Shown one piece after another: positions 45,741 through 58,307 of a stretch of 64,000 nucleotides of DNA. The first letter of the stretch is position 1. Each line of letters opens with the position of its first letter. Made by a program: the position numbers and the translations under genes. Location of the stretch: assembly GCA_010093705.1 (NCBI GenBank), contig MU006095.1:1417842-1481841 (forward strand), in the 5' to 3' direction. The notes beneath the pieces are model-generated. The model was not told the origin of the DNA. It saw only the letters and a list, made by a program, of their open reading frames with translations, and did no database searches. The stretch comes from Patellaria atrata CBS 101060 (taxonomy: Eukaryota > Ascomycota > Dothideomycetes > Patellariales > Patellariaceae).

Positions 45741-48700
45741 ATGTCGAAGCGCGGAGCCGAGAGACAGCTTAGTAAAGAAGGAGGATTTAATGGAGATGGG
45801 TCGGGTATACCGAAAGAAGATCTTGCAAGACCAGCGACTGCTGCGCAACTGGCCGCAAGAAAGTAAGTTATCAGTTATATTCTAGGCGAGGGGTGTTGTG
45901 ACCATTCAGTCTCGTGTCAAATCACGTTTAACGCACAGCATAATGTCTTCACAACAATACGCTTGACAATAGCACGGCCGCACTTATTGTCGCTCTCCTT
46001 CCTCGCTTATTTGATCGGGCCGTCACCGAGATTTTTCGAATTTTGATTGTGCTCTTCCCCACAAACTTCATCACTTTCCTATCGTTCATTTTCACCAAAC
46101 AATATCGCCAATTCTCTTCCAATCTTCTATGTATATTGAAACGCTTGGCGAATATGGCTCCTAGGGCCCCGGATGAACGCAGTTTTGAATCGTACGATAT
46201 ACTAAGAAGGGGTAGAATCGTTAGCACCAGAGGCAGTCGAAAGCCACCAATCGCCCCGAGACCTTCCTCGTCTACAAATAGGCTTCATTCGAGTACGAAC
46301 GCGCAGACAGGCAGTGTCTTATTTGCGAATCTACAAGGCCCTCAAGATACTCAATCGGCCCCCAATTTTTTTGGTCATCTCACCCAGAATGGCGATCAAG
46401 CCAACAACAATCCATTTGGAGGCAGCCTGAGTTTCCCCCAACCAAATAATGGAAATTCCCAGAATCCCATTAACAATTCTTTTCCGCCTCAGAATGGCTT
46501 CAACACGAATTCTACATTTTCATTTGGAGGAGGAAATCCCAGCGAAACCAATTTGAATGGCAAATCCGCGCAATCAACGTCTATAAGCGGAAGTGGTGCT
46601 ACTGGCTTGGGAACATCGCCCTTCAAACCGCCGACTTCAAGTTTCAGCTTCGGAAATGGTGGACAAAACCAAAGTAATCCATTTGCGCAGTCACAACAGA
46701 ATAACACCAACACCAACCAAGCTCCGGGTTCTGCATTCTCGGGTTCTATATTCCACTTCTCTACGCCGCCTCAGATTACTCTTAGCGCAAACGAACAACC
46801 CAAAGCAAATCCTTTTCAACTGTCTCAACAGAATCCTTTTCAAAGCTTGCAGTCGACTTCTCAACAGGTACGTGAAATGTCAACGAATGCATTTAAGTAA
46901 GAGCATCTCGCTAACTGGGCACAGCAAACCCCAACTCACAACTCTAACGAGGATGACGAGATGGACATCGTACGGTCTCCACCGCGTCAGTCAAACCAAG
47001 ACCGTTCCTCAACCCTCAGTTTTGGTCAGGGGTCAAACGTGATGAACGGGTCTGCATTCATGCCGTCTTCGGCTCCGCCAGCAACTTCCAGTGGTATCAC
47101 TTGGCCTACGTCTGTTACGAATGCAGCTGCCTCATCCTCATCATTGTTTTCTACCCTGTCAGCACCGTCTACCTCGAACTCCCCGTTCCAGTTCTCTGTA
47201 CCTCCAACCAAGGCCCCTCTTACCTCTGGACCAGTGCCGGATATATCTTCCACAAAAGTATCAGCTGCTGAAGGTGCTAAGGCAAGCAACCTATTCGCTC
47301 ATTTGAATATGCCCGCGGTGTCGGTCTCGCCATCCAGTGATCAAGCTGTCTCGCCTTCTACGGAAACAAACTTGACAAGCACCCCAGCGGACGCTCAAGC
47401 TCAGTCTGTGTTTTCTTCCGCGACTGTTCCTCCCCAAAGCAACGTATCGAATGCAAACACGACTTTCAAGTTTCCCACTGCGGCTTCCTCACAGTCAGCT
47501 GCACAAAAGACAGCCACACCCGCGAAGCCGGCATCGTTGTTTTCCAATATTCATTTCCCTGCGGCTACCCTTTCAGATTCTAGTGCCACCTCTGCTCCTG
47601 GCCGAGAAACAAAGGTCCGTCCCGATGCCACTAACTCTCCATCCTTCGCTTCCTCGGCTGCAGTGCAGCCATCGACAGTTCGAGACTTGCAAGCTTCTGC
47701 GATGAGTAAACCGGAGTTCAACCAATCCAGCGCAGGGCCGAAATCTCCCTCGAGTAATATTTTCGGGACTCCCCGAACTATCTTTGGGGATACCACAAGC
47801 AAGTCTAATGTATTCACTCCGGTCAAACCGAACGCGCCCGCCACCATCACTGCTGCAAATGAACAAATGTCCAGCAAAATTTCGGCGCCTATATCGACTG
47901 TGCCATCTTCAAACGCAACTCCCAGCCACTCCGATAGACCATACGAGACAAGCTATGAGTTCGTCGCGGAATTTGTGCGTTTGAACAATGGTTTAAGAGA
48001 GCATATACTAACTCTCAATGTTCACTCAGACTGGACTGCTGTTATGGAGTTCTACATCAAGCAAGCTAATTCAATCCGCAGAGGAGCTAAACCGGATGAC
48101 AAAGCCACCTCAACCCTCTCACATCCGCCATCGATGAATGTCTTGAACAGTGGCACGACTCTGGACTATACGAACTCCTCTTCTCATAAGAGGAAGGCTG
48201 ATGAGATATTACTCAACGCGTCTGGCTCTTTCAAGAAACCGAAGGCCCTCAACGTCAACGAACCCGGTTCATCAGATGATGCCACTCCGAAAGAGACCTC
48301 ACAGACCTTGAACTTCTTCAAGAGTATCGTAGATAAGCCACAAGCACCCGAAGCTCCCGCAAACTCAAATGTTAAGAGTGGATCATTTTCCGAGCCACAG
48401 AATACATCGAAGAATACTCCACAACCATTGTTTGGAGTCAGCATAACAACTACAGCATCACCTGCAACTTCTGCTACCAAATCTATCTTTGCACCGACGG
48501 CAGGTTCTCCATCTGCGCAAAGCGTTCCAAGTGGCGCTTCCGGATTCAAAGTTCCAACCTTCGGAGCTCCCGCTGGTGGATTTGGTGCCTTTGCTAAGGT
48601 AGCGCAGAAGAGTGAAGAAGCAGCGAAGAAGAAGAAGAAATATGAGGAATTTGATTCCGACGAGGAAGACGAGGCCGCGTTTGATGCGAAACTAGAGAAA

Positions 48701-50224
48701 GAACACTTGGAGAAGAGAGCTAAGTTAAATGCGGATGCTGCTAAAATTGCTGCTGCGGCGAATGCTCCTCGGTTTTCAGTTTCGCCACTTGCACAACCCA
48801 CTGGCTCTACGCTGGCACCTCCAACCAGTCTATTTCTTTCCCGTTCGCCGAGTCCAGCGTCTTCGACTAAAGGTGGTGCATCTGTTTTTGACTCTCCTGC
48901 TGTCAATAACAAGGCGTCAACCAACAACATCTTTGGTCATCTCTCTGACAATTCTGGTGGCGAGGGAGCTAACCAGGAAGTAGCAGATGAGTCCGAGGAG
49001 TCAGATGCTGACCAGCCAGGCGAGGAGCAAAAATCAGAACCGCTCGGAAAGTCAACCACGCAGAGGGCTACTCCCACTCAAGATTCTGATGAGGATGAGT
49101 CCATTGAGGATGCTATGCGTCAAAGGTCCAAGATCACTAAGACTAAGCAAAGCTCAAACCCGTCTAGTGGGGCAGAAACACCTAAATCTTCTGAAGGTCG
49201 AAGTCTTTTTGACCGGATAAGCAAAGATGCTGATGGTAACTTTGAGAAAGAAGCTCAATCCACTAACGCATTGACGTCTTCGGTATTACAACCTACAAGC
49301 GGAAACGCAACGACACAGACAGCATTCGGAATGTCACAGATTGCTTCTACCAGAGATGGTCCTATCGATCAAACATGGAAACCTGAATCGCCCATCAAGT
49401 TTGGAGTGCAACCGCCAACTCCGACCAAACCAACTACCAGTGGAAGCTTTGGACTCGGCTCTAGCACTCCACCTTCTTTCGGGGCCGCCAATTCGGGGAC
49501 CCCGTTTAGCATCTTTAATTTTGGCAGCTCAACGCCGAAACCTGAAATCCCCAAAGCAGCAGATTCATCGACAACTCCATCTGGTCCTCCACCTTCGACG
49601 GGGGCATCACCTTTCGGTTTCAACTTTGGAAGTCCAACTCCGGTCAAACCGAATAGTGGCTCCTCTCTACTCGGGTCTGGTACCAGTGGATGGAGTCTAC
49701 AACCCCCTTCAAACGGGGTGTCTTCAGCCGTATCTCGAATGTCTTCTCCTGGGTTATCATCAGCCAACGAAAGCGAAAATGTGCAGACGGAAGGGGAGGA
49801 TGGCGAGGAAGATGGTGATAATAGTAGCACGCTCAACTTTGCAGCACTTTCTGAGCAAGAGCGCAAAGAGGAGAACTTATTGTACGAATGTGAAGAGGTC
49901 GCTGTGCTCAAACATGATCAGGCTGCTAATGAAGGCAAAGGGGGTTGGATCACGCAAGCTGTTGGCACGCTTCGGTTACTCCAGAGGAAGGAAGGTGTGG
50001 AAAATGCAGGAAAGGTTCGGGTGCTGATGCGACGTTTCCCAAGCGGGGCCGTCGTCGTCAATTCCTTCATCTACAACAATCTCAAGCATGAGAGGCAGCG
50101 GGCAAAGATTGTCGTCTTCGTTTTCCCTCAGGGTAATTCAGGACTCAACCACTGCTTATTTCGTTTCCGCCGGGATGAGGATGCCATCAGCTTTGCAAAG
50201 CTATGTGGGGAGAATACGATATGA
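45741..50224 (+). CDS. NUP2: FG nucleoporin with C-terminal Ran-binding domain (Nup2/Nup50 type)
   Basis: Three exons, 45741-45862, 46165-46867 and 46925-50224, give 1374 residues. Nup2-type proteins are mobile nuclear-basket nucleoporins that bind importin-alpha and Ran-GTP and help release import cargo. The N-terminus MSKRGAERQL is family-like. The long middle is Ser/Thr/Pro-rich with scattered FG, FxFG and GxFG repeats (FSFGG, FSFGNG, FGAPAGGFGAF, FGFNFGSP). A charged segment FDSDEEDEAAFDAKLEKEHLEKRAKL lies near residue 830. The last ~130 residues form a RanBP1 fold (EENLLYECEEVAVLKHD, GKVRVLMRRFPSGAVVVNSF and the final SFAKLCGEN). The least certain point is intron 1 (302 bp, acceptor CCTAG at 46164). 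An alternative start at ATG 46154 would drop the conserved first exon. Confidence 0.87.
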
Positions 50225-51059
50225 GCCTCATTACAATGGGACGTTATCTTGCTCCTCTCTGCGTCACTAGGACTTCTGTCTCTCTTCCCTAATCTACACT
50301 ATTTGTGTCTTCTCATTTTGCATTGGCGATAAAAAAAATACAGTTAGCATATGGAAGGGAATGGTAAGGTAAGATATTTGCATGGTCTGCGAGGTGGTCA
50401 TCTTGATACGGGCGTTTTCTTTTAAACCTTCTACCTGGCGTGTATTCTTCTTCACCACTTTGGACCCGGTGTTGACTTTCTTTTTCCTTCTATTCAGCTG
50501 ATGTCCCTTTCTTCCTGACGGGCCTTTTTTTCCAGGTTAGAGCTGCTCTAAGATGGTTCGCCTGTCTTCTATTCATCTTGCCTGTTTCCCTTTTCTTACG
50601 ATCGGATGTCCCTTGTATAGATAGACCTCTGGCCCCGAGAATAATTAAACAATATTAGTGCTATCTAATGACTCACTTTCCGATTATGAAGTGATTATGC
50701 AATGATATGACTGTAGCGTAGAGCATGATTGCTTGGTAAAATACAGTCCAGGTGCAAGGACAAAGTACTCATGAGACATAAGCTCTCACTATGATTCCTC
50801 CGCCCGACGATGAGGTATACTTCGAGAACTTGTATATAGTGTAATCGGGATCTGCCCGTATACCTGTAAATATAGGATAGGGAACCCTGGAGCACAGGAG
50901 GACTACACCTTAAGAGAGCTTTGACATTCTGGAATCGTCATTCTACAAGCGGCTCTATAGTTTACCTACCTCTATACACAACACGCCTGGTCTAACGCCC
51001 TTTTGCACCTATGTTGCGGTTCTCGACGATCATATCATTCAATATTCAATGACTTAGAT
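50225..51059. other. Intergenic, 835 bp
   Basis: 3' region of NUP2 and promoter of the D-lactate dehydrogenase gene, same strand. No feature is supported. Confidence 0.5.
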
Positions 51060-53058
51060 ATGCCCCCTCGATCGCTAATTGGTACTCGACTCCCAATGTT
51101 GCGACTGGCTGTTCGTAAGCTTCCAGCTCAACAGAATCACCTGGGCATTTTCCTCTGGAATACATGCGGTCACAGTAAATTCATAAGCGCACGGCGCTAT
51201 GCTACCCCCTCGGGGGAAGAAAGGTCTTTCAAAGGCCAGTTATACAATAGCACCGCTCAGCGTTTACAGCGAGAGCGTGAAGAACAGTCACGTCTAGCAA
51301 AGCAACGGAATATAGGAGTCGGGGCACAAACTTTCTCTGTCGCATTCAGTATGATAGCGCCATCCTGAACTATAAGCTGAACCTTTAAGACTGACTACTT
51401 GTTTGTGTAGTCATCCTGAGCTGCACAGCTTTTGGCTACTGGCTTGGTTCTTACTATCCAGCCCCTCTCCCGATCACTTCTACCGTTTCTCTCTCAACCG
51501 TCAAAACCCTCGAGCATAACACCGTGAGAACTAATCTCGAAGCTGCATGGGTAGACTTCAGAAATATAGTTGGCAAAGAAAACGTCTCAACGGAACCCGG
51601 GGACCTCCATTCGCACGCAGGTTCGGAATGGAGCTCACATCCTTCCTTACCAGGTGACGTACCTTTTGCGGTTGTTAGACCTGCTACAACTCAAGAAGTT
51701 TCGGAGATTATGAAAATCTGTCATAGACGTAGGATACCAGTGACTCCTTACTCCGGCGGGACAAGCCTCGAGGGTCATTTCGCCGCTACTCAAGGTGGCA
51801 TCTGCATCGACTTCAGTCGTATGGACAAGATCCTCAAGCTTAACAAGGAAGACCTGGACGTTATTGTGCAACCAGCGGTGGGTTGGGAACACTTGAACGA
51901 AGAACTTGCGGATGAAGGCCTATTCTTCCCACCAGACCCGGGACCGGGCGCCATGATCGGGGGCATGGTAGGTACAGGATGTTCAGGGACTAATGCATAC
52001 AGATATGGAACTATGCGTGACTGGGTATTGTCATTAACCGTAGTCCTAGCGGACGGTACGATCATCAAGACGCGCCAACGCCCTCGTAAGAGCTCTGCCG
52101 GCTACGACCTCACTCGCATGTTCATTGGGAGCGAAGGGACTCTCGGTCTAGTCACTGAAGCAGTGCTGAAGGTGACAGTCAAACCTACCACTACGTCTGT
52201 TGCCGTCTCCTCCTTCCCTACGGTGCGCGATGCCGCGAATTGCGTCTTCCGTGTCGTCGGCGCCGGCGTCCCCATTGCCGCCATCGAGATCCTGGATGAT
52301 GTGCAGATGAAATGCATCAACCTTGCCGGCTCCACCACGAAACAGTGGAAAGAAGCGCCAACGCTCTTTTTCAAATTTGCAGGCACTCCCACAGCAGTGA
52401 AAGAGCATGTCGAGATCGTCCGAAAGCTGGCTACGGCAACCGGTTCACAGACTTTCGAGTTCGCCCGCAACAGAGATGAAGCAGAGGAATTATGGTCAGC
52501 GAGGAAAGAAGCTCTTTGGTCAGTTATGGCACAAAAGAAATCTCCGACTGACCATGTCTGGACCACAGACGTTGCTGTCCCGATATCTCGTCTGCCGGAA
52601 ATCATCGAGCTTACGAAAAAGGATATTAAGGATTCAGGGCTGACTGGAAGCATAGTAGGTCACGTGGGTGATGGAAATTTTCATAGTATCATATTGTACA
52701 ATGATGAAGATAAGGATGTTGTTGATAGCGTCGTACATAGGATGGTAAAAAGAGCAATTGAGATGGAAGGCACCGCTACCGGAGAGCACGGAGTCGGTTT
52801 AGTAAAGAGAGATTATCTGGAGCATGAAATAGGGAAGGATGCCGTTGACGCTATGAGGAAGGTGAGTTTACCTCCATCCCCCGACATCTGGGTGACATGG
52901 AGAAACGAACGGGAACGTGAAAGAGCTTAAGTCTTTTCTTGATGTGCTAATAACGGGGTTTACAGTTGAAACAAGCTTTCGATCCGCTGTGTCTGCTCAA
53001 TTGTGACAAGATTGTCCGAGCAACAAAACCGAAGCCGGGAGAGATTGCGGAGTGGTAG
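51060..53058 (+). CDS. DLD1: Mitochondrial D-lactate dehydrogenase (cytochrome c)
   Basis: Three exons, 51060-51348, 51411-52861 and 52966-53058, give 610 residues. The enzyme oxidises D-lactate to pyruvate with FAD and passes electrons to cytochrome c at the inner membrane. The N-terminus is basic and hydroxylated (MPPRSLIGTRLPMLRLAVRK), a mitochondrial presequence. A hydrophobic anchor (IILSCTAFGYWLGSYY) spans intron 1. The FAD-binding PCMH domain follows: VVRPATTQEVSEIMKICHRR, PVTPYSGGTSLEGH, PDPGPGAMIGGMVGTGCSGTNAYRYGTMRDW and FIGSEGTLGLVTEA. The FAD-oxidase C-terminal domain has GHVGDGNFHSIILY and GTATGEHGVGLVK. Exon 3 adds LKQAFDPLCLLNCDKIV, the family's end. The Met at 51096 is an alternative start. 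The general FAD-linked family is certain; D-lactate as substrate rests on close family likeness. Confidence 0.92.
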
Positions 53059-53528
53059 AGAAGGACCTAAATACTAGGGAAGAAGGGCTGTTTACACTTC
53101 GCTTCGAGATATTCGTATCGGATTTACTACCGATTCCATTACCTTCTATACATAATGCTCAAATTGCCTATTTACTTAAGCTTCTAGCAGTTGCTCTGGT
53201 CTATTAAGAAGCCCAGCCTTTCTACTTCGTGATAACCCCATCTTCTAATACCATCTAGTATGTACGAGAAGATTGATTATAACGTTCAATTTTTTTTTTA
53301 TCTAAACAAAGTCCTCCCGAGCTATGCACGATTGGTTGGTGCACGTGATTGTATAAACTTTGCATGGTTTCTCTACGTGCTGAGGCCCTGGTATGAATTC
53401 GATTCGACTTCCCCGTTCAAAGGTTTATGCGATTGGTTGTCTAAGAGCATGTGAAGCTTCAAAAGATTTATTAGTCAGTTACATGAATTTGAAACCCCCT
53501 GCGGTTCATCTGTTCCATTATTATATCC
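53059..53528. other. Convergent intergenic, 470 bp
   Basis: 3' space between DLD1 (+) and the Clr5-domain gene (-). An ATG frame at 53260-53454 has no family feature. Nothing else is seen. Confidence 0.5.
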
Positions 53529-55639
53529 TCAATACCCCTTGACTAAGTGAACAGCAAAAACAACCTTGGCTCCAGAAACATGTGCCAGGTATCCCTCCAA
53601 TTCGTCATCCCTATCGATTACATACGCGAACTCAGTTCCTCCGCCTCCTATATCTTGCACCACTCCCTCGACCCTAGTACATACGGCGCCGACATGTTCC
53701 CGTGCCGCCAACGCTCGTACCTCCGCCACGCTTGCGGAACCTAAGCTGCTGAGCCATAATTTCGGCGCACCTTGTATCTCGGAAGATGCGTGTAGGCGGA
53801 AGTAGACGGGGATTGGTGCTGAGGGCTGCGCGACGGGATAGGGGGGGTAGGCGTAGGTGTGCTGTGGTTCATTCGAGTGGTCCTGGATGTGGTCATGAGA
53901 TGTAGAGGACGCTGCTGTTACGGTCGCAGTCGCAGCAAGGAGGAGTGAAGGATCAATTTGCAGATCTGCATGTGAAAGGGCTTGTTGGGCTTGCTGTGCG
54001 GGAAGCATCTGTGCTGCGGGTGCGTAATGTGATTGCGATGGCAGCGCGTTGGTCTCGGCGTTCGTGTAGGACTCTGTACTTGTATTTGCTGAAAGCACGC
54101 TCGTTGGGGGCGGAATTTCGGTTTTTGACTGGGAAGCTTGACCTGGACGAGGCTTTGCAGGGCCGGGTCCCGGACCGATGTTTATCTGCTTCTTGCGAGA
54201 AGGGTCGCGCTTAGTTTGGTCGTCGCGGAGACGCTTCATCACATCACGACAGAGAACTTCAAGGGCTCTGAGCTTGAGTTGGTGATTAGGGTCGGATTCC
54301 CCAGGTGCGATTACCTTCTGGAGCAGCTCAGATCCGGCGATCCATTGGGTTTTAAGTTCGATCCAGTGGTCGTCGCCCGCTTCGAGCTTACTAGTGAACC
54401 GGTCTTCCTTGAGCAGCGTGTAGAAGGCCGTACGGACCTGTCTGCTTTCTTCTGGGTTGATGGCGAGAGCATTTTTGGCTTCTGCGATCGTCATGCGGTT
54501 TTCGAGTGTGCGCATCCGTTTGGTTACGTCTGTGCATATAACGTCGAGAGAGAGTTGTTTCTGTTCGGATTTGATGCTATCGTCGGCCCAGAAGACCCGG
54601 GAGAGATGGGGATTGGAAGATATCAAGTGGTTCTTCACTTCAGTCCACTTTTCAGGTCCAGCAATGGTTTTCTTGATGACACCGGCCTCCCGACAAATCC
54701 TTGTAAACTGGTCCCTAACTTCCTGATAAGTCTTATTGTCTAGTTGGAGGAAGTGCTTGCTTTCATCAATGGTCGTCTCCGAGGGAAATCGTGGAGGTCC
54801 TGGCGGATCAGCAGGCAGACCAGCCCAACCGCGAGTTCGACGTCGTCGTTTACGTGAAGCCCACCTCTCGTCACTTTCGGCTTGGAGTTTATCCAGTCTC
54901 TGCTTTCGTTTTTGTCGGACTTCTGGGTCGAGCTCGGGGGATGATTCGCGCGGGACGCGCAGTTCTGCGCTCTGAGACGGAACCTGTGTAGGATTTTGTC
55001 CGCTTTCTTGCTGATAAAGTGAAGTTAGCGTTAGAAAGGTCTTCTAACCGATATTGTATCCATACCAACATTGCTTGCTCCAGCTCCTGCATGAGCCCCT
55101 TCGTAATTTGTTGGGCAGGTTGCTGGGTGAGTTGTACTCCTACGGTCTTCATTCCATTGGGTACACGAAGTAACCATCTGTTTTTTGCGCGCACACGCAT
55201 CAGCTCCCGTTCCTTGATCTCGAAGCCCTCATCATTGAGAGCACGCAGCATGTCTTTCTGGCTCGTATTGTGTTCCCATAGTTCCTTGACACGCGCAACG
55301 AGGGCTTCATTTTTGTGAGCGGGGCTTTGTTTGCTTGGAAAGTCCCAGCGCTGAAAGATGAGTTAGGCCAGCGATAGATATAGAAATGCATACAGGCAGT
55401 ACGTTACCTTGAATTGGGTCTGAAAAGCACGTTTGCTGCCGAAGTTGAAACTGAATTAGCTATCGTACTATAAAGACTTGTACGAAAGGTGAAAGCTGCA
55501 CATTTGGACATGATGGCAGGCCGTACCTAGGATTAAAGCCAACCCTACTCCAATGCTCCATCACTTCGTCAAGAGATTTTCGCTCCTCGACGTAGAGACG
55601 GTAACATTCTGCTTCCTTATCGTCCCAATCATAGCCCAT
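53529..55639 (-). CDS. Clr5-domain protein, probable nuclear regulator
   Basis: Four exons on the minus strand, 55639-55527, 55435-55408, 55350-55066 and 55010-53529, give 635 residues. Exon 2 is only 28 nt and completes the domain. The N-terminal Clr5 domain (residues 1-55) reads W-D-D-K-E-A-E-x-x-R-L-Y, SLDEVMEHWSRVGF, NPSKRAFQTQFKRWDFPSKQ. Clr5 is named after a fission yeast gene-silencing factor; in filamentous fungi its role is mostly unknown. A helical region with REL-MRVRAKNRWLLRVPNG follows. Then come an acidic/basic stretch with KRRRRTRGW, a segment EVRDQFTRICREAGVIKKTIAGPEKW-x-EVKNHL that recalls a DNA-binding helix bundle, and a Gln/Pro-rich linker. A folded C-terminal part of about 120 residues closes the protein. 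All junctions keep frame, and branch points such as CGCTAACTTC are present. Confidence 0.85.
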
Positions 55640-55914
55640 ATTGTCGTGTGTTTGATGCACTTGATGCTGGCAAAATTCAGAAGAATATTTCTCAAAAAAC
55701 GGTATCGAGAAAGGTACCGAAGTACAATAATGGAACAACAACTTTTGTCGTTGCTTGTCGTTCCCGCTTGCCGAACATAATGCCAGTCACGTGATGACCC
55801 TCCATAATAAATCTCAGGGAAGGCACGAAGTACGTGAATGCTGTTTGATATAGGAATATTTTCAACTTCACATCTGATCATTGTTGGTGTAGGTCAAAGT
55901 CTTATAAAGGAACG
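55640..55914. promoter_or_regulatory. Short divergent promoter, Clr5 gene / TDG gene
   Basis: Only 275 bp separate the two start codons, so the two genes must share promoter space. A CACGTGATG E-box-like word lies near 55788. Confidence 0.45.
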
Positions 55915-56796
55915 ATGGAAGAAGAGCAGGACAATTCTGCTTCCAGTTTCAATGGAAGATTAGACAAGTTCCAGTATACAACCAAGCGGGTCGACACTGG
56001 TTTTGACCGGTCGATATCCATAACTACTACGAAATCGACTAGAGCATTAAGGAGTAGTTCGAAACGATCATCTACGGAAACGGAATCGTCAAATCTTCCT
56101 CAATCTAGCCAACTCGCGAAGAGAAGACGTGCATCGAGCAAGTATGCAGATCCTTCAAAATATGCCCACCTGGAACATCTGAAAGACATTCTCGAACCTA
56201 ATCTCATATGCGTTTTTGTCGGATTCAATCCTGGTGTTCGTACAGCTGCTGAAGGTCATGCATACGCACATCCCTCCAACCTCTTCTGGAGGTTACTCCA
56301 TTCCTCCGGTCTTACCGATAGACGATGTAAACCAGAAGAGGACCGTGACCTACCCCGTCTCTATGCCATGGGGAATACAAATCTGGTATCCCGTCCGACC
56401 AAAGATACCGCTGAGCTTTCCAAAGCCGAAATGGCCGCTGGAACCCCGGTCCTGGAAGAAAAAATACGAAAATATAAACCTGAAGCGGTGTGTATCGTCG
56501 GGAAGAGTATCTGGGAGAGCATTTGGAGATACAGGTACGGCCGTAACCTGAAGCCGTCTGAGTTCAAGTATGGTTGGCAGGATGAGAAAGAGAATATGGG
56601 CAAAACCGATGCTTTAGAAATAGATGCTGAAGGAGAAGCTTGGCAAGGCGCAAAGGTTTTTGTTACAACTAGTACGAGTGGGCTTGCCGCGAGCCTGAAA
56701 CCAGCAGAGAAGGAGGCGATCTGGAGACCATTTGGAGACTGGGTAAACGAACGAAGAGCAGAGCGTATTAGGCAGACCGAATCGAATATATCATGA
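55915..56796 (+). CDS. G/T(U) mismatch-specific DNA glycosylase (TDG/Mug family)
   Basis: A single exon of 293 residues starts with an ATG at 55915. TDG/Mug enzymes remove uracil, thymine and some damaged pyrimidines mispaired with G, starting base excision repair in the nucleus. Residues 1-75 are basic and Ser-rich, probably disordered and DNA-binding, with KRRRASSKYADP at the end. The catalytic motif VGFNPG is at about 102-107; Asn in G-x-N-P-G is the family's catalytic residue. AAEGHAYAHPSNLFWRLLHSSGL, YAMGNTNLVSRPTKDTAELS, a hydrophobic strand AVCIVGKSIWESIW and the second active-site loop VTTSTSGLAASL follow. All blocks are in place, so it should be active. It is divergent from the Clr5-domain gene. 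Confidence 0.92.
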   Translation: MEEEQDNSASSFNGRLDKFQYTTKRVDTGFDRSISITTTKSTRALRSSSKRSSTETESSNLPQSSQLAKRRRASSKYADPSKYAHLEHLKDILEPNLICVFVGFNPGVRTAAEGHAYAHPSNLFWRLLHSSGLTDRRCKPEEDRDLPRLYAMGNTNLVSRPTKDTAELSKAEMAAGTPVLEEKIRKYKPEAVCIVGKSIWESIWRYRYGRNLKPSEFKYGWQDEKENMGKTDALEIDAEGEAWQGAKVFVTTSTSGLAASLKPAEKEAIWRPFGDWVNERRAERIRQTESNIS

Positions 56797-58307
56797 TCTG
56801 TTGGACGGGTCATCTAGAAATCTTTACAATGAGTGTAGTCCGCTACACTTCCGGTGAGTTTAACTCCCTTCTGGTGACTCCTAGTAGAAGGTCATATACC
56901 TCCTCGTTGTAATGGAACTGCCCAGGTTACTGTACTCTTTGCAACTATATTTCCCTCACCTTGCATAGCCCTATAATTCCTGTGGCAAAAGGGCTGATAA
57001 GCTGTGGTAGTGTGCTTTTGTGCAATCGCCGAGGAGTGCTTATCACAACAAAGGATGAGTACTCCGAACTCTGAACTTCTGCAGTAATATTTATAGATAT
57101 CCCTCCCTTGTCACGCTTACCAATCTTAGATCACCATTCGCTCCCAAATGAGCATGAATAAATTGTTAACCCGGAAGTATGGATAGAATTTTGAACGTCT
57201 CTACGGCCAATCCACAAGTACTGTTATGGTTCCCTTATACAATTTCAGATTTCCTGTACGAGAGAGCTGTGAACCCTTGTAACAATGTGTACGATAGAAG
57301 GACAAAAAGTGACGTTTGGTTAGGCATCTGGGCTTTCCTTGTAGAGCTGATTATCCATGTTATAAGTCAACCCGAATACTTGATCCTTCCCTCAAAAGAG
57401 TGAAAGAACGTGAAGATGTCACATGGCCCTCTAGAATAACATTTTGTTTCTCTTACGCCTACTCTGTAAACAAGAATCATTCAAATAGCTGTACCTTCTC
57501 ATACAAAGTCACATATTCAACTAAGCAAAGCTATAAAATTCAAAAATTGCCTTGCATTGTTTTTCCGCAACAAAGTCTTTTATGAAGCACTTCGACTTCT
57601 ACTTGCATTGTTCACCAAAACTGCTCGTTATTTTATAAAGTACAAAGTAAATCACTGTTCCGACAACCTTATCACATCCTCATCTTTTCAACCAGTAAAC
57701 CTTTACTGGTCTTCCATAACGTGAAACCCATATCAATCATCATATCGCACATCTCAGAACTTTGGCGAAAAAGCTTCGAATCAGCTCAAAGTACGCATCC
57801 GACCCAGTTCGAATCCCACGAGTAATACCACCCAGCTAAAGTACCCATAGTGAACATTGTTTTTACTCCCTGTCTCGGAGTTGCCCAAAATGCTGCATAT
57901 AGATATAGCAGAATCCTCGGCCTTGTCGTCATCGCCGGAGGATCTGGATTGGTCAAGGCAGATATCGAACAGAACTTGGAACATAGATCATCCCCCTCTA
58001 GCCCCGAAACCACGCGCCAGCAAAGTCGACGAAATCTCCAGTAAAAGAGACTCAACCAGGTTCTCCAGTTACCACAACGCCGTTCTCAGTGCCAGCCCGC
58101 AATCAGCGAAAAGAAGATCATGTCTTCGGCACGGTACGTAATATTACATACTCTCAAGTTACATAGCTTTTGTCCTACGCCTCACGGACCCGAGTGAAGA
58201 CGAAAATGTTGGAGTTAGTATCTTGAGGGAAAGTCACGGATCATTTAACTATGCGTGGATTGTAGAACAGAAGAATAGGAAAGAATATCACCAAACTTAT
58301 CGTCCCT
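56797..58307. other. Gene-poor stretch, 1.5 kb
   Basis: No supported gene is seen. Short frames have no family features. It marks the left edge of the decayed region that runs to the window end. Confidence 0.5.

Noticed and set aside
48184-48930. 248-codon antisense frame inside NUP2
   Set aside because: It is a mirror of the Ser/Ala-rich, codon-biased NUP2 exon. There is no ATG-led family protein and the sense frame is clearly coding.
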